Shown here: positions 35,867-47,191 of the stretch, piece by piece
Layout of the letters: every line of letters begins with the position of its first letter
How positions within the stretch are numbered: position 1 is the stretch's first letter
Source: Monocercomonoides exilis
Lineage: Eukaryota > Preaxostyla > Oxymonadida > Polymastigidae
Assembly (NCBI GenBank): GCA_001643675.2
Contig: LSRY02000023.1
Coordinates: 161,001-225,000, forward strand
Length of the DNA: 64,000 bases
Direction of reading: 5' to 3'
Translations under genes and position numbers: made by a program
The notes under the pieces: generated by a model
What the model was told of the DNA's origin: nothing
Database searches by the model: none
What the model saw: only the letters and a program-made list of their open reading frames with translations

Positions 35867-37874
35867 TTACTCTTCCTCCTCTTCCTCCTCCTCTTCCTCC
35901 TCTTCTCCTTCTTCGTATTCTTCTTCCTCTTCTTCCTCCACTGGAATGTCATCTGCTGATATTCCAGTCTCTTCTGCCTCTCTTCTGAGTTCTTCTTCCA
36001 AGTGCTTAATTTCATCCTCCATCTCCTTCGCTTTCGCTTCTGCATCTCTCTTCTCTTTCTCCTGCTCCTCTGCCTCCTTCCTCTTTCTCTTCTCTTCCTT
36101 CTTCTCTTCCTTCTTCTTCTTCTTCTCTTCTTTCTCCTTCTTCCTCTTCTCCTCCTCATCCTCCTCTCCCTCTTTCCCCTCATTCATCTCCTCCTTCGGG
36201 AGCTCTGGCAGCTCTTCTTCAATCTCCGGCAGTTCTGGCGGCTCCTCCAAATCTCCATCGATCTCTGGCAGTTCTGGTGGCGGCTCCATCATCAGCTCTT
36301 CCGGAGGCTCTGGCAGCTCCATCTCATCCAACGCACCCTCCACTGGCCCTTCCACTGGCTCCATCGCAGGCTCTGGTGGTAGCTCCTCATTCTCATTCTC
36401 CTTCTCCTTCTCTTTGTCTTTGTCCTTCTTCCCTTTCTTTTCCTTCTTCCCCTTTTTGTCCTTCTTGTCTTTCTTCTTCTTATCCTCTCCGTCGGTTGTC
36501 TCTTCTTCTCCTTCACTCGCTTTCACAGCATCCACTTCCTCCAATCTTCCTTCGCCTTCCTTCTTTCCTTCTTCCTCACTCTCGCTTCTGCTCTCCGAAT
36601 GCTCCCTCTGCATCTCCTCTTCGCCATCTCCGCTCTTCCCTTTCTTCTTGTCTTTGTCCTTCTTCTTCTTCTTGTCCTTTTCTTTCCCACTTTTTGTCAG
36701 CCCTTCGCCTTCTTCGCTGCCGTTCTCGCTGCCTCCTTCGCCTTCCTCCAGCTCAGGATGGTCCAAGCCGGTGACATCCTCCATCAGTGGTGATGTCTTC
36801 GGCGAAAGCACTTTGTCGTCAACCAGCTGCTTCAGCCGGGAATTCGCAGAGGAAGAAGAGGAAGAGGAAGAAGAAGAAGACGCAGACTCTCCATTGCTGT
36901 TAGTCTCCTCCTCTGAACCATTTGCTTCAGGCAGCGGAGGAGGCTTTAACTCAACTTCGTCTCCTTTCCAAGGAAGATCCATATCATCCAGCTTGGCGCT
37001 GATCCAATTAATCACTTTTTTCAGTCCATTTCCAGTTCGTGCAGAGATTGGTAAAACAATGCTGTTGAATTTGAAAATATAAATAAATAAATAAATAAAA
37101 GAAAAGATAACATTTTCAAATTTAAAAATAATTTGATGAATGTAATTGGTAAATAATTTGCTACAATGATTTGTGGAGTCAATGAAAAAAGTCAGACTGT
37201 GGAGACTTGGTGATTTCTTTCAATTGAAATAAGTCAGAAACTTCATTTGCACTTAATGCGCCTTTCACATCTTGTTTATTTGCTAATAACAAAAACGGTA
37301 AATTAGCAGCTCCTTCAACTTTCATCAACTTCTTTAATTCACAATAGCTACATGTTCCGCACTTATTCTGGCATCTCAAACGTGAAACATTCACAGAATC
37401 AACAACATAAACAATCAAATTGGTCGCTAGTCATTTAATTTGTAAAAAATAAGCAACTCGATAAATGTCATACATTTTATGTAGTAGCTCCATACAGAAC
37501 GATACTATTTACAAAAAAATGAAGATTTTCTAATACTCAATTAAAACTTCAAATAAATACCTTCTGTTGACCCGCTATATCAAAAAATGATAGTTCACAT
37601 CCATCTACAATGATAGTTTCGGTGTTGAATCCAACTATTATTCAGAATAGAAAAAACTTCACTTGAAAAATTCTCGAAAATTCTTTTTGCACACCTGTTG
37701 GAGTTGACTTGGCTGTTTTATTATTTAGCTACAAATTAATTAAATGACATCATCCAATGAAAAATGCAACTCATTAAAAAAATTGCAAACTTTTTTTATA
37801 AAAGTCGTTTTCCCTGAATCATCAATACCAAAAACAGTTGCCCTAGCAACTTTAAGAGAAGCACTGCACCCCAT
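35867..37874 (-). CDS. Arf/Arl-family small GTPase with long charged C-terminal tail
   Basis: Exons 37791-37874, 37695-37728, 37561-37634, 37474-37504, 37198-37426 and 35867-37061 give about 548 aa. MGCSAS is a good N-myristoylation start. The G domain has G1 GIDDSGKTT, switch I TPTVGFNTE, G3 FFDIAGQQK (normally WDxGGQ), LIVYVVDS, G4 ANKQD and G5 SARTG, ending near residue 170; spacing matches ARF1 exactly at the last intron. The following ~370 residues are a poly-Ser linker, Lys/Glu repeats, a Pro-Glu-rich block (ELPE, PPELPEI) and a poly-Glu end. ARL13 proteins also carry long tails, but this one keeps the switch II Gln that ARL13 lacks, so only the Arf family is claimed. The CCR/Cys-rich insert LRCQNKCGTCSYC is unusual. 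Confidence 0.85.
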
Positions 37875-38507
37875 CTAGTTTCAAAATAAACAATTGACAT
37901 CGAAATGTGCATATAAAAATTGGATACACGGAAATTTTTTACACCTTTATTATAAAAACACAAACGATAAATAATAAACAATAAAAACTAAAGGGTCAGA
38001 GCTATAAATTAAGGGAAATCCTTTAATTTAATAAAGTTATTTAATCAATATATTTCTATTATTCTTTATTTATTTTCATCACAAAACATGAATAAATAAT
38101 TTGCTTTAAAAAAATTTTTTTAAAAAATACAAGAAGACCTTCAATTCGATTGAAAACAAGGAAATATTGTGTCTATTCTTTTTCTATAAGCATACATGTG
38201 ATTTAGATACAAATATATATATATTTCAAATCGGGATAACTCTTTCTACAAATAAACATCGTTTCACTTTTCCTTGTCGCAAAAGCTTTATCATAATATT
38301 CAACAAAATAATTGTTTGAAAAATCACGATTAAAAATTCAAATCTTTTAACTTAATAATTAGTGCAAACATTTTCAAATATATTAAACAGAAAAGTTTAA
38401 AGTGTATCTTTCAAATTATTTCTGAATAAATTTTTTTTTATAATTAGAAACGAACAGAAAAAAAAGGAAAGAATAAATTTGCATTTTTCAAAATTTCTCA
38501 AAATAAT
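37875..38507. other. Divergent intergenic region
   Basis: A 633-bp very AT-rich spacer between the Arf-like and giant surface genes; probably holds both promoters. No motif or RNA gene recognised. Confidence 0.5.
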
Positions 38508-41500
38508 ATGGGCGCGGGAATTTTTCATTTTCGTTTTTATCAACCATCCACTTCATTGGTGGGGTGCTCAGCCAACATGGAAGCTGCATTCAATATTGTT
38601 GCGTTGATATTGCTTATTGTTAACTGTTGTAATTGCGGAGGTATTTCAGAAAGACAAATCCAACAAAAATGGAACGAGGAGATGCAGAAAGGCAGGATCA
38701 GCGTTGAAGCACACAGCAACAAATATTACAATAATTTTTGCATTTATGTAGCTAAAAGTAAAAATGCAATTGACAATCACGTCTGTTGTATTCAAACTTG
38801 TCTAAATATCATCAACGCCTCTTTGTGCATGAGCCATCTCAATGTCATCCCTCTCAACAGTTGTCCACTTCTCACTTCCCAACGCTTCTCAGCTGCCACC
38901 ATCATCTCCTCCACTTGTCAAGTTCAACCGGCCACAAAATCTCCACTTTTCCTCTCTGCCCATGCCTCCCTCGCCCTCACAAACTTCTCCCTCACCACCC
39001 CCAAACCTGCCATCCTCTCCTTCCCCCTCTTCTCCACCCCAAATAATCTCCTCCCAGATGCACACTTCCCAATCCCTGCCTCCTTCTCCATCTCTCACTC
39101 TTCTTTCTCCTCATTCATCCCCCTCGTCCAGCCCTTCCTTTTTTCTCCTTCTTCCCTCTCTTCCCCATTTCCATTCCCTTCTCCATCTCCTTCCCTTTCC
39201 CCTTCTCCTTCATCTTCCTCATCTTCATCCTCATCCTCATCATCTTCTTTTTCTTTTTCTTCCCCTTCTCCTTCCCCTTCTTACTCCATTTTCTCTTCCT
39301 CTTCCCCTCTCCACATCCATCGCCAATCCCATCCCCACCTCCAAATCCACCTAAATCTCCATCTCTCAAACACCCTCTTCTCCAACATCTCCTCTCCCCA
39401 ATCCCATTCATCTCTTCAATCCATTCCTTCACACTCACTCAATTCATTCATCTCAACCACATCTTCCTTTTCTCTCTCTTCCACTTCCACCAACATCAAC
39501 ACCAATTCAATCCCCTCCTTCTCCCTTCGCTCATCTCTCTCCATCCACTCAACCATCTTCAAATACACTCACAACCCCATCGATGGAACCATTCTCCCCA
39601 ACCTCAACAGCCCATCCACTTCTCTCTCTGCATTTAACACCTCTTTCTTCAGCCAAACACGCTCTTTACCAAATGCTGCAAAGGTCTATGTCGGAACAGA
39701 ATCTCAAAGAAAAACTCCCGGAAGATTAGATTCATTCAACCAGAGTAGCTATCGTTTCGAATGGTGCGAATGGAATGATTCAAGTAGCGGGAGTGATCAT
39801 GGAGGTGCACTTTATGTTGTTTGTCCAGCTGCAAATCTCACAATCACTTCTTGCTCTTTTAACAATTGTTCATGTTCAGAGAATGGAGTGGGTGGAGCTT
39901 TATATTGTGGGCATTTGTTAAAAATTGATATCACAAAATCCAATTTCATAAGTTGTAATGCTTTGCATGGAGGAGCTGCTTTTGTTGGCTGGCCAGAATC
40001 AAATTCTATTTGGTTTTTCTCAGAAAGCAAGGCAGAGAGATGTTCAATAACAAATTGGTGTGGAACTGGCTGGTACTTTTGGCTCAATAACATGACTTCA
40101 AACGGTCAATTCCAATTTTTAAAATGTGATTGTTTTGCAAATTCTGGTGGCGATTCAACAGGTTCTTTGACTATTAATTTGCCTCCAGAAATCAAGTCAA
40201 GTCAATTTTTAGTAAATGAGTGTCAGTTTATAAATAATAAATTGACTGCTTCTTCTTCATATGGAGGTGCTGGATTGTGCTGCACCAGAACATTTACTTG
40301 GATGAATGGATTAAAATTCATATCATTCTGCTTCTTCGATGCCAATACAGCTGAAAATGGCAGAGGAAACGATGTGTTCTTCAATGAAAGTTACATCACT
40401 CAATCTCCATTCACAGAATGTATTTCAACGACCCCAACAAACAGAGTGTGGAATGCCGGAACAGCATCAAACGATGTGTACAACAGTTGGCTTCCTCTTA
40501 TCCCTTCGAGCAAAATAGTTGCGAACAGTGGAACAGATGCTGGCGGCTGTGGCAGAACACAGCAAATGCCATGCGCCACAATTGAGTATGCCCTCAGCGG
40601 ATTCATCCCCCTCCAAATCGCCCATCTCACCCTCCTCAACTCAATATTTGTTCCCACTCAGACTCTCACCTTCAATGCTGCTGAAACAAAAGTCACTGGA
40701 AATGGAACAACTGCCACCACCATCACATCCAGTGGAATTCCCCAACCACAAAACTCATATTCACAGTCATCACAATCAAGATCATCATTTTCTTCATTTT
40801 CATTATCCTCATCATCAACATCATCATCCCCCGATCCATTTGCCTCTTCTGCCCTCTTTGCGCAAACTCAGGGCTCCCTCACAATTTCTGCCCTCGACAT
40901 CGCCCACAACTCCTCAAACCTCATCACACCCATCCTCTTCCACCTCTCCGAAAACTCCCCTTCCCTCAACATCAACACAACCACCATCACTGGAACAACC
41001 CCATCTTCATCATCAATCACAACACCCCTTTTCTTCCTCACTGCTGGCTCCCTCGCCCTCAACCACACAGCAATCACCAGTCTCACCCTCAACAGCCAAA
41101 GCATCTTCCACCTCACCTCCCTCACCGCTCCCCTCACCCTCAACTCCTCCAACATCACCCACATCACCTCCACAGCCACCCCCACCAGCTGTGTCCTCTC
41201 CTCTGCCACCTCCCCTGCCCTCTCCCTCTCCTTCACCAACTGCACCATGACAAACATCGACTCAGCTCCGCAAAACCAACAGACTGCCACAAATGGCGGG
41301 TGCATCTCATTCGCCTCATCTGCCCCTACAAACACATTTTCTGTGAGTGACACCACCTTCTCCACCTGCTCTGTGAGCGAGGATTCAAGTTCTGGAGGAA
41401 GAGGCGGTGCTCTCATGATCGAGTACAAGGATAAGTCACAAGTGTCAGAATCCTCCTTTTCCATCACCAATATCGTGTTTTCAGGCAACAAGGCCAGTGT

Positions 41501-44500
41501 CGGAAGAGATATGTATTTTGTGTGCGAATCCCTTGTCGCTTGTGTGAAAGAGCCCTTGTTCGCCTTCATGAGAAGCATCGATCAAAAGGACAATTCGATT
41601 GTTGGACATGACAGAACAGAGGCATTCGGTGATTGGAATGTCAATTTATTCATATTTTTTGATGGATACTTTGCTGACTCAGTGTATGTTGATGGAGCAT
41701 CTGGTGTCGAAAAGGTGTATTGCGGTCTGGAGAAAGCACCATGCAAGAGCATGAATTATGGGATTGAACATCTGAAGCGAACGCAGAATGTTAAACAAGA
41801 AATTGTTGTAAGTTCAAATTCGTTGATGGTGGGGTGTTTGGATGTTGGAGGAATGTGTATGAAGGCAAAAACTGAGACAATTGTGGAGATTGAATGCCAA
41901 AGTGATATTAGTGGCTCTGAAGGAGAATGTGTTCTGAAATCTACATCTCTGACAGAAATGGAGTTCATTGGGATTGTTGTTCCATCGAGTTTTAGTAGAA
42001 CAATCTCAACAGTGATCGAATCAAGCACTCAAAATGGCGAGCTGCACATGAAGAACTGCGCAATGAGTGTGATTGGAGGGAAACAAAACACGATAGGATT
42101 TTTCTTGATCAAATCAACAGGGAAGATGGTTGAGCTGGACACTGTAAGAATTTCAGATGTGAAATCAACAGTTTCGGTATTTTCATTTTCATTTTCTTCT
42201 GGAAGTGTGAATGAAGGAGAGAGCGAAGGAGAATTTAGAGTGAAACTGTTGAATTGCACAATTGAAAAATGCAACTTTGAGTGTTCATTCGGTGAATCTC
42301 CATTGATGATATCTTCTTCCGTTTTGTTTGAAAACAATAACTTTTCAAATATTGAAAATGCAGGCAGTGGAGAAGGAGGGGTTGCAAATATCGCATTGAA
42401 AGATGATGAGAAAATTGAGATAAAGTCTTCAAATGTATCATCTTGTTCACTGTTAACAACAAATGGAAAAGGAGGATTCCTGTATTTGGATTGCCAAAAT
42501 TGTTTGAAGGAAAAGCCATTTGTTTTTGAAAACGTCTCGTTTGCAAACAACAATGCAGCCATTGGAAAGAATATGTTCATTTTGGGAAAGGATTTTAATT
42601 CTTCTGTGACAAATGCTTCGTTCAAGTTTGATTACTCGTCAATGACAAATGACAAAACTCTGTTTGTTGGAAGTGATTATTTTCATCAAGAAAAGGATTT
42701 GTTCATGTTTCTGATTCCATACTGCTCATTTGAGATATTTATCTCATCAGAAGGATTTGATGTTGCAAGATGTGGAAGTGAGGAAGAGCCTTGTTTCACA
42801 ATGTGGAAAGGGATGAAAAACATGAAAAAGGAAAGTGGAATGAAAACAATTCAGATTGAAGGATCAACCATTATTCGAGATTCATTCAACATGTCCAATT
42901 ATCAGATCAAAAAAGCATCATCGATGGGAGAAGAGAATGCGAATGCAGTATTGAATGTTGAAAAGGCAATTGGAAATCAACTGGAATATTTCATGGAAAA
43001 TGATGATCATCTTGAATTGATGAATATCCAACTGAAACTGTCAACTGGATTTGACAACTCAGTCAAAACGATTATTTCAAGCAGAGCTGGTGAGTTGGCG
43101 ATAACTGGATGTTCATTCCATTCAGAAGCGGGAGTGAACAATGGATTTGATTGTGTGTTTGTGAATGCGATTGGAGGCAGTGTGGACGTGAATGATCTGT
43201 CGATTGAATCTAGCAATATTGGAAACAGTATTTTTGCAATTAATAATACTGGAGTTTCTTGCCAATTGGTGAATGTTCGAGTGGAATCGTTGAATGAAAG
43301 TGGTGGTTGCATTTTATCAATCAAGAAATCTGAGCCAGGATTGAAGAAAAATGGAGAAAATGAAGGAACAAATATTGAGATTGAAAAATCATCATTTTCA
43401 GGAGTGAAGATGAGCGACAATGGAGCGAGTTTTTTGGAGTCAAAGAGTGAGAATAAGATTTGTTTGGTTGTGAATTCGAGCAACATCACAGAAGACAAAG
43501 CAGAAACAAGTGAAAAAGGAGGGGCGATATTCTTCACATTGGGAAAGTTTGGATCAATGAAGATGATTGACTCAACAATCAGCCATTGCAGCAGCAGTAT
43601 TAATTCAGGGAAAGGAGGAGGAGTGTATTTGGCAACAAAGGAAACAGGGGTTTTGAATTTCACATTTGTGGGAATGAAATTCAGCGCAAACACGGCAAAA
43701 GTGGGGAATGACATTTTCATTGAATGCTTCAATATTTCTTCTCAAATAAATGAAAGCCAATTTCGATTTGATCTCAGAGAAGGCCATTATTCACGAATAA
43801 ATGCAATATATGGAAAAGATGAATGTGATTATCCAATCGATACGGATCTGATTGATTTTGTGACGATCCATCAGAGTGACACAATCATTGTGAGCAATGT
43901 TAATGGATCGAATGAGAAGCAATGTGGAACAAATGCTCTTCCATGCTATTCGATTGAGCATGGGTTGGTGCATCTGACATCTGAATATGTGAGCCAAATA
44001 CTCATTGTTGAAGAGAGTGTGATTGGAAAAGAAATAAATCTGGAGGAGATGAGTTTGAGTTCGAAGAGCAGAGTTATATGCAAAGTTGAAGTGAAATCTG
44101 AAATTGAAAGCACAAGAGAGGCATTGGTGACAACAGCTGGAACAGTCTCATTGTTGAGAGTGAGTTTTGTGTTTGATTCGAATTTCATCTCTTCACATGA
44201 AACACTGATATCACCAGAAGGAGGGATTCTAGAAATTATGAATTGTTCATTCACCTCAAAACAATTGATAGAAGAAGGAAATGCAGAATTAGCAAACATT
44301 CCATTTCACATTATTCAAATGTCAAAAGGAGAATTACAACTTGATGGATGCACAATGTCAAATCTCATTCTTCAAAAATCTGCTTTGCATCTTTCATCAC
44401 AACTTCCATCAGAAATTGATTCATTAACGATTTGCAATTCAACAATTTCTCATTCGGTTATTAAAATCATTGGATGTGGTCAATTAACAATTAAGAATTT

Positions 44501-46802
44501 TAACACAGAAAACATAACAGATGAAGGAAATGAAGAATCATTGATATCGTGCCTATCAATGAAAAAGACAATTCAATTGGCAAATTGCACAATAGGTGGA
44601 GTCAGTTCAAAAACTTCAAAAGGAAAATTGATGAAATTGGAGAATAGCTTAGATATTAAAATGGACATCTGCGTGTTTGATGGAGGAACAAAGGAAAGGA
44701 ACGAGCAATATTTGAATGTTGAAGAGGAGATGTGCAGATGGGATGGATCTCTTGTGGATGTTGTGAAGAGTTCTGTGATGATGAAAGACACAACAATATC
44801 AAATTCACCAGATGGTGGAATAACAATGAGTGGAGGAAATGTGATAATTGAAGCAGGGAATTTCTCAAACAATAATCCATCGATTGAAGGATATCCATCA
44901 CTGAGAAGAAACATCATCTGTTCAGATTCTGGAACATTGAATGTGATGAGTTTGAAAGGAGGAGATGGAGTTTTGCCAAATGCATCTCTTTGGATGTTGA
45001 ATGATGGGTGCAGTTTTGAAGGGATTGTTTCTGAGAGGGATTCCTCATTCTTCATTCCTGTTCTGAAGAGTGTGGAAGCAAAAGAAGAAGCAAACAGAAT
45101 GAAGCTGACATTCAAAGGGATGCTTCTTATTCCATGCAATCTGACCTTCTCAGTTGTGAAGAGTCTTGGAGAAGAGAAAGAGATCGAAAAATATGATTTT
45201 GATTCAAATGGATTCTTGTCAGAAAGAGAAGCAGAAGGAAGCGTTGCAAAGGATCTCATCAGCAGTTGTGGAAATGAAATCGAAGTGAGTGTGCATATCT
45301 TATTCGAAGTAAATGATAATCCTTCATCAACGCAATCATTCATTCTGAAAAACAGAAGTGAACCTGAACCAAAAGGAGATGAAAGGACTGTTGAAGGAAA
45401 TAAAGAAGGAAAATCTTCATGGGCATTGGTTGTGATTTTGATATTTGCAGTGCTGTTTGTTATTGCTTTGATTGGATTTATAATATTTGTTGTTCGATGG
45501 AGAAAGCAAAAGAGAAGAACAGAAGAATTGGAGATAATTGTGGAAGACACAGTGAAAAAGGATCCAAAGCTGATTGAGATGGTGACGATGGAGATGTCGC
45601 CAGAGGAGCAGTGGCGAAGAGCAGAAAGAGAGGCAGAGAAGAAGAACGAGGAGAATGCAAAGAGGAGGATGTGTGGAAAGAAGATGGCACATTCGGAGTC
45701 TGAAGAGTATTTGCTGAGCGAGAGTGGATCAACAGAATACATTCTTGGGAAAGATTCAGACAAGATCCCAGAATGGGCACTGGAAAAGGTTGAGGAAGAA
45801 GAGACAAGAAAGAGATCACCATCACCATCAATCTCATCAACTTCCACAACAGATACTTCAGACACAGACACAACATTTGTTCGATCGGAGAGTCTGTGCC
45901 CGACCACCTCATCGATGTCGAATCTGGTGGATGCAATGGCCTGTTCATCGCCTCATGAGAAGCTGATTGTGGACTTAAGGGATTCATTGTTCATGCTACT
46001 GCATGGAAGAAACGAGAAGAAAGAGATGGCTATTGACACTTTGCAGGAGCGGGAGATGACAGCAGCTCAAGTTCTGTTCTGGGTGGCTAACCTCGCGCTG
46101 CACGTCTTCGACGAAATGGAAAACCCGCTCCGATCGCTAGCCAATCTGAGTCCGCATATTGTGCTGTTCTCAGAACACATGGTGATCTGCATTGCCCTCC
46201 ACTCAGACTTTTCATCTGATGATTCAGATTCATCGTCTATTTTTTCGTCGTCGTCCATTGTGACATCTGCGTCTGATTGCTCATGTGCGAATAAGAAAGG
46301 AAGAGTCTCGCCTCCGCCTTCGTCAGCGTTTGAGGATGATGAGGACAACAAATTAGAAAGCTTGAGATGGAAGGCGCCAGAGCTGCTGATGAACAAGAAG
46401 ATGGAAGCTACAAAGGAGTCGGTGGCATTCTCGATTGGGATGATGCTGTGGGAGTGCCTGACGCTGGAGATCCCGTTTGGGGAGTACATGGCAGAGACAG
46501 CAGGAGATAAGATTGTGAATGGGGAGAGGCCTGCAAATGGAGCAGAAAGGGAGTCATCGTTGTTTGAGTGCATGAGGTCGTGCTTGAGCCAAGAAGCAGC
46601 AGATCGGCCGAAGCTGATGGAATTGAAGCGGGAGTTCATCCAGCGATTTCCGGCAGGGGCAGTGGCAGTTACGATTTCAGATGCAGTTGATTATGAATGC
46701 TCTTCGAATTGCGTGGAGGAAAATGAAGAGAGCAAAGAAAGTGATGGATCTGATGGATCTGATGGGAGCAGTTCAAAGACGCTTCTTGTAAAAGAAAAAT
46801 GA
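38508..46802 (+). CDS. Giant membrane protein: beta-helix-like ectodomain, TM, degenerate kinase domain
   Basis: Intronless, 2764 aa. A hydrophobic leader (EAAFNIVALILLIVNCC) begins at an internal Met (38577), the likelier start. Residues ~100-400 are Ser/Pro/Phe low complexity. The ectodomain then shows GGALY/GGAL and N-x-S/T-rich short beta-strand repeats like right-handed beta-helix proteins. It carries four CG-x4-5-PC modules near residues 679, 1071, 1421 and 1805, each followed by a short I/M-x-x-G-hydrophobic stretch. A single TM helix (WALVVILIFAVLFVIALIGF, ~2303-2325) precedes KRRTEE. The cytoplasmic end has kinase subdomains VIII-XI (WKAPELL, FSIGMMLWECLT, DRPKLMEL) but no glycine loop, HRD or DFG, so it is probably a pseudokinase. 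Oxymonads encode families with this layout. Ligand unknown. Confidence 0.85.
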   Translation: MGAGIFHFRFYQPSTSLVGCSANMEAAFNIVALILLIVNCCNCGGISERQIQQKWNEEMQKGRISVEAHSNKYYNNFCIYVAKSKNAIDNHVCCIQTCLNIINASLCMSHLNVIPLNSCPLLTSQRFSAATIISSTCQVQPATKSPLFLSAHASLALTNFSLTTPKPAILSFPLFSTPNNLLPDAHFPIPASFSISHSSFSSFIPLVQPFLFSPSSLSSPFPFPSPSPSLSPSPSSSSSSSSSSSSSFSFSSPSPSPSYSIFSSSSPLHIHRQSHPHLQIHLNLHLSNTLFSNISSPQSHSSLQSIPSHSLNSFISTTSSFSLSSTSTNINTNSIPSFSLRSSLSIHSTIFKYTHNPIDGTILPNLNSPSTSLSAFNTSFFSQTRSLPNAAKVYVGTESQRKTPGRLDSFNQSSYRFEWCEWNDSSSGSDHGGALYVVCPAANLTITSCSFNNCSCSENGVGGALYCGHLLKIDITKSNFISCNALHGGAAFVGWPESNSIWFFSESKAERCSITNWCGTGWYFWLNNMTSNGQFQFLKCDCFANSGGDSTGSLTINLPPEIKSSQFLVNECQFINNKLTASSSYGGAGLCCTRTFTWMNGLKFISFCFFDANTAENGRGNDVFFNESYITQSPFTECISTTPTNRVWNAGTASNDVYNSWLPLIPSSKIVANSGTDAGGCGRTQQMPCATIEYALSGFIPLQIAHLTLLNSIFVPTQTLTFNAAETKVTGNGTTATTITSSGIPQPQNSYSQSSQSRSSFSSFSLSSSSTSSSPDPFASSALFAQTQGSLTISALDIAHNSSNLITPILFHLSENSPSLNINTTTITGTTPSSSSITTPLFFLTAGSLALNHTAITSLTLNSQSIFHLTSLTAPLTLNSSNITHITSTATPTSCVLSSATSPALSLSFTNCTMTNIDSAPQNQQTATNGGCISFASSAPTNTFSVSDTTFSTCSVSEDSSSGGRGGALMIEYKDKSQVSESSFSITNIVFSGNKASVGRDMYFVCESLVACVKEPLFAFMRSIDQKDNSIVGHDRTEAFGDWNVNLFIFFDGYFADSVYVDGASGVEKVYCGLEKAPCKSMNYGIEHLKRTQNVKQEIVVSSNSLMVGCLDVGGMCMKAKTETIVEIECQSDISGSEGECVLKSTSLTEMEFIGIVVPSSFSRTISTVIESSTQNGELHMKNCAMSVIGGKQNTIGFFLIKSTGKMVELDTVRISDVKSTVSVFSFSFSSGSVNEGESEGEFRVKLLNCTIEKCNFECSFGESPLMISSSVLFENNNFSNIENAGSGEGGVANIALKDDEKIEIKSSNVSSCSLLTTNGKGGFLYLDCQNCLKEKPFVFENVSFANNNAAIGKNMFILGKDFNSSVTNASFKFDYSSMTNDKTLFVGSDYFHQEKDLFMFLIPYCSFEIFISSEGFDVARCGSEEEPCFTMWKGMKNMKKESGMKTIQIEGSTIIRDSFNMSNYQIKKASSMGEENANAVLNVEKAIGNQLEYFMENDDHLELMNIQLKLSTGFDNSVKTIISSRAGELAITGCSFHSEAGVNNGFDCVFVNAIGGSVDVNDLSIESSNIGNSIFAINNTGVSCQLVNVRVESLNESGGCILSIKKSEPGLKKNGENEGTNIEIEKSSFSGVKMSDNGASFLESKSENKICLVVNSSNITEDKAETSEKGGAIFFTLGKFGSMKMIDSTISHCSSSINSGKGGGVYLATKETGVLNFTFVGMKFSANTAKVGNDIFIECFNISSQINESQFRFDLREGHYSRINAIYGKDECDYPIDTDLIDFVTIHQSDTIIVSNVNGSNEKQCGTNALPCYSIEHGLVHLTSEYVSQILIVEESVIGKEINLEEMSLSSKSRVICKVEVKSEIESTREALVTTAGTVSLLRVSFVFDSNFISSHETLISPEGGILEIMNCSFTSKQLIEEGNAELANIPFHIIQMSKGELQLDGCTMSNLILQKSALHLSSQLPSEIDSLTICNSTISHSVIKIIGCGQLTIKNFNTENITDEGNEESLISCLSMKKTIQLANCTIGGVSSKTSKGKLMKLENSLDIKMDICVFDGGTKERNEQYLNVEEEMCRWDGSLVDVVKSSVMMKDTTISNSPDGGITMSGGNVIIEAGNFSNNNPSIEGYPSLRRNIICSDSGTLNVMSLKGGDGVLPNASLWMLNDGCSFEGIVSERDSSFFIPVLKSVEAKEEANRMKLTFKGMLLIPCNLTFSVVKSLGEEKEIEKYDFDSNGFLSEREAEGSVAKDLISSCGNEIEVSVHILFEVNDNPSSTQSFILKNRSEPEPKGDERTVEGNKEGKSSWALVVILIFAVLFVIALIGFIIFVVRWRKQKRRTEELEIIVEDTVKKDPKLIEMVTMEMSPEEQWRRAEREAEKKNEENAKRRMCGKKMAHSESEEYLLSESGSTEYILGKDSDKIPEWALEKVEEEETRKRSPSPSISSTSTTDTSDTDTTFVRSESLCPTTSSMSNLVDAMACSSPHEKLIVDLRDSLFMLLHGRNEKKEMAIDTLQEREMTAAQVLFWVANLALHVFDEMENPLRSLANLSPHIVLFSEHMVICIALHSDFSSDDSDSSSIFSSSSIVTSASDCSCANKKGRVSPPPSSAFEDDEDNKLESLRWKAPELLMNKKMEATKESVAFSIGMMLWECLTLEIPFGEYMAETAGDKIVNGERPANGAERESSLFECMRSCLSQEAADRPKLMELKREFIQRFPAGAVAVTISDAVDYECSSNCVEENEESKESDGSDGSDGSSSKTLLVKEK

Positions 46803-47189
46803 GATGGTGGAATAAAAAAAAATGCATATTTTTTTTATCTTTTTTATTGAAATGCATTTTGTATTTATTGTTTGCGTGCATGTATATTCAACAAGTTGTT
46901 GTTCGTTTGAAATATATTTTACAATTTTTTTGTTTCAACTTTTTCTTTTTTGATTACAAATCGCCTTTTTTCGTTGATGTTGATGTGTGGTTTACATTAT
47001 ATTATATATTTATATATGTACTTCCAATTACAATTCTTATTCACCCTTCCTGTGACAATTAGCACAAACACACCACCAGTTTGTTGAGTTGAGTAATATT
47101 TCAGTTTTCTTGAAATGAAAATGTTTTTTTCACAATAACCGTAAATTTTTTCTTTTCATCAACAACATGAGAGTTTTCAAGAGAAAAAC
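46803..47189. other. AT-rich 3' flank up to transposon
   Basis: Poly-T and AT-rich sequence between the giant gene and the TA target duplication of the pogo-like element; no gene. Confidence 0.6.
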
Positions 47190-47191
47190 TA

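Noticed and set aside
35946-37082. Plus-strand Ser-rich frame opposite the Arf-like gene tail
   Set aside because: Composition shadow of Glu/Lys codons. The minus-strand frame joins the G5 motif of the GTPase in phase.
44573-45907. Minus-strand 444-codon frame inside the giant surface gene
   Set aside because: Antisense shadow; the plus frame carries the beta-helix repeats, TM and kinase-like domain.
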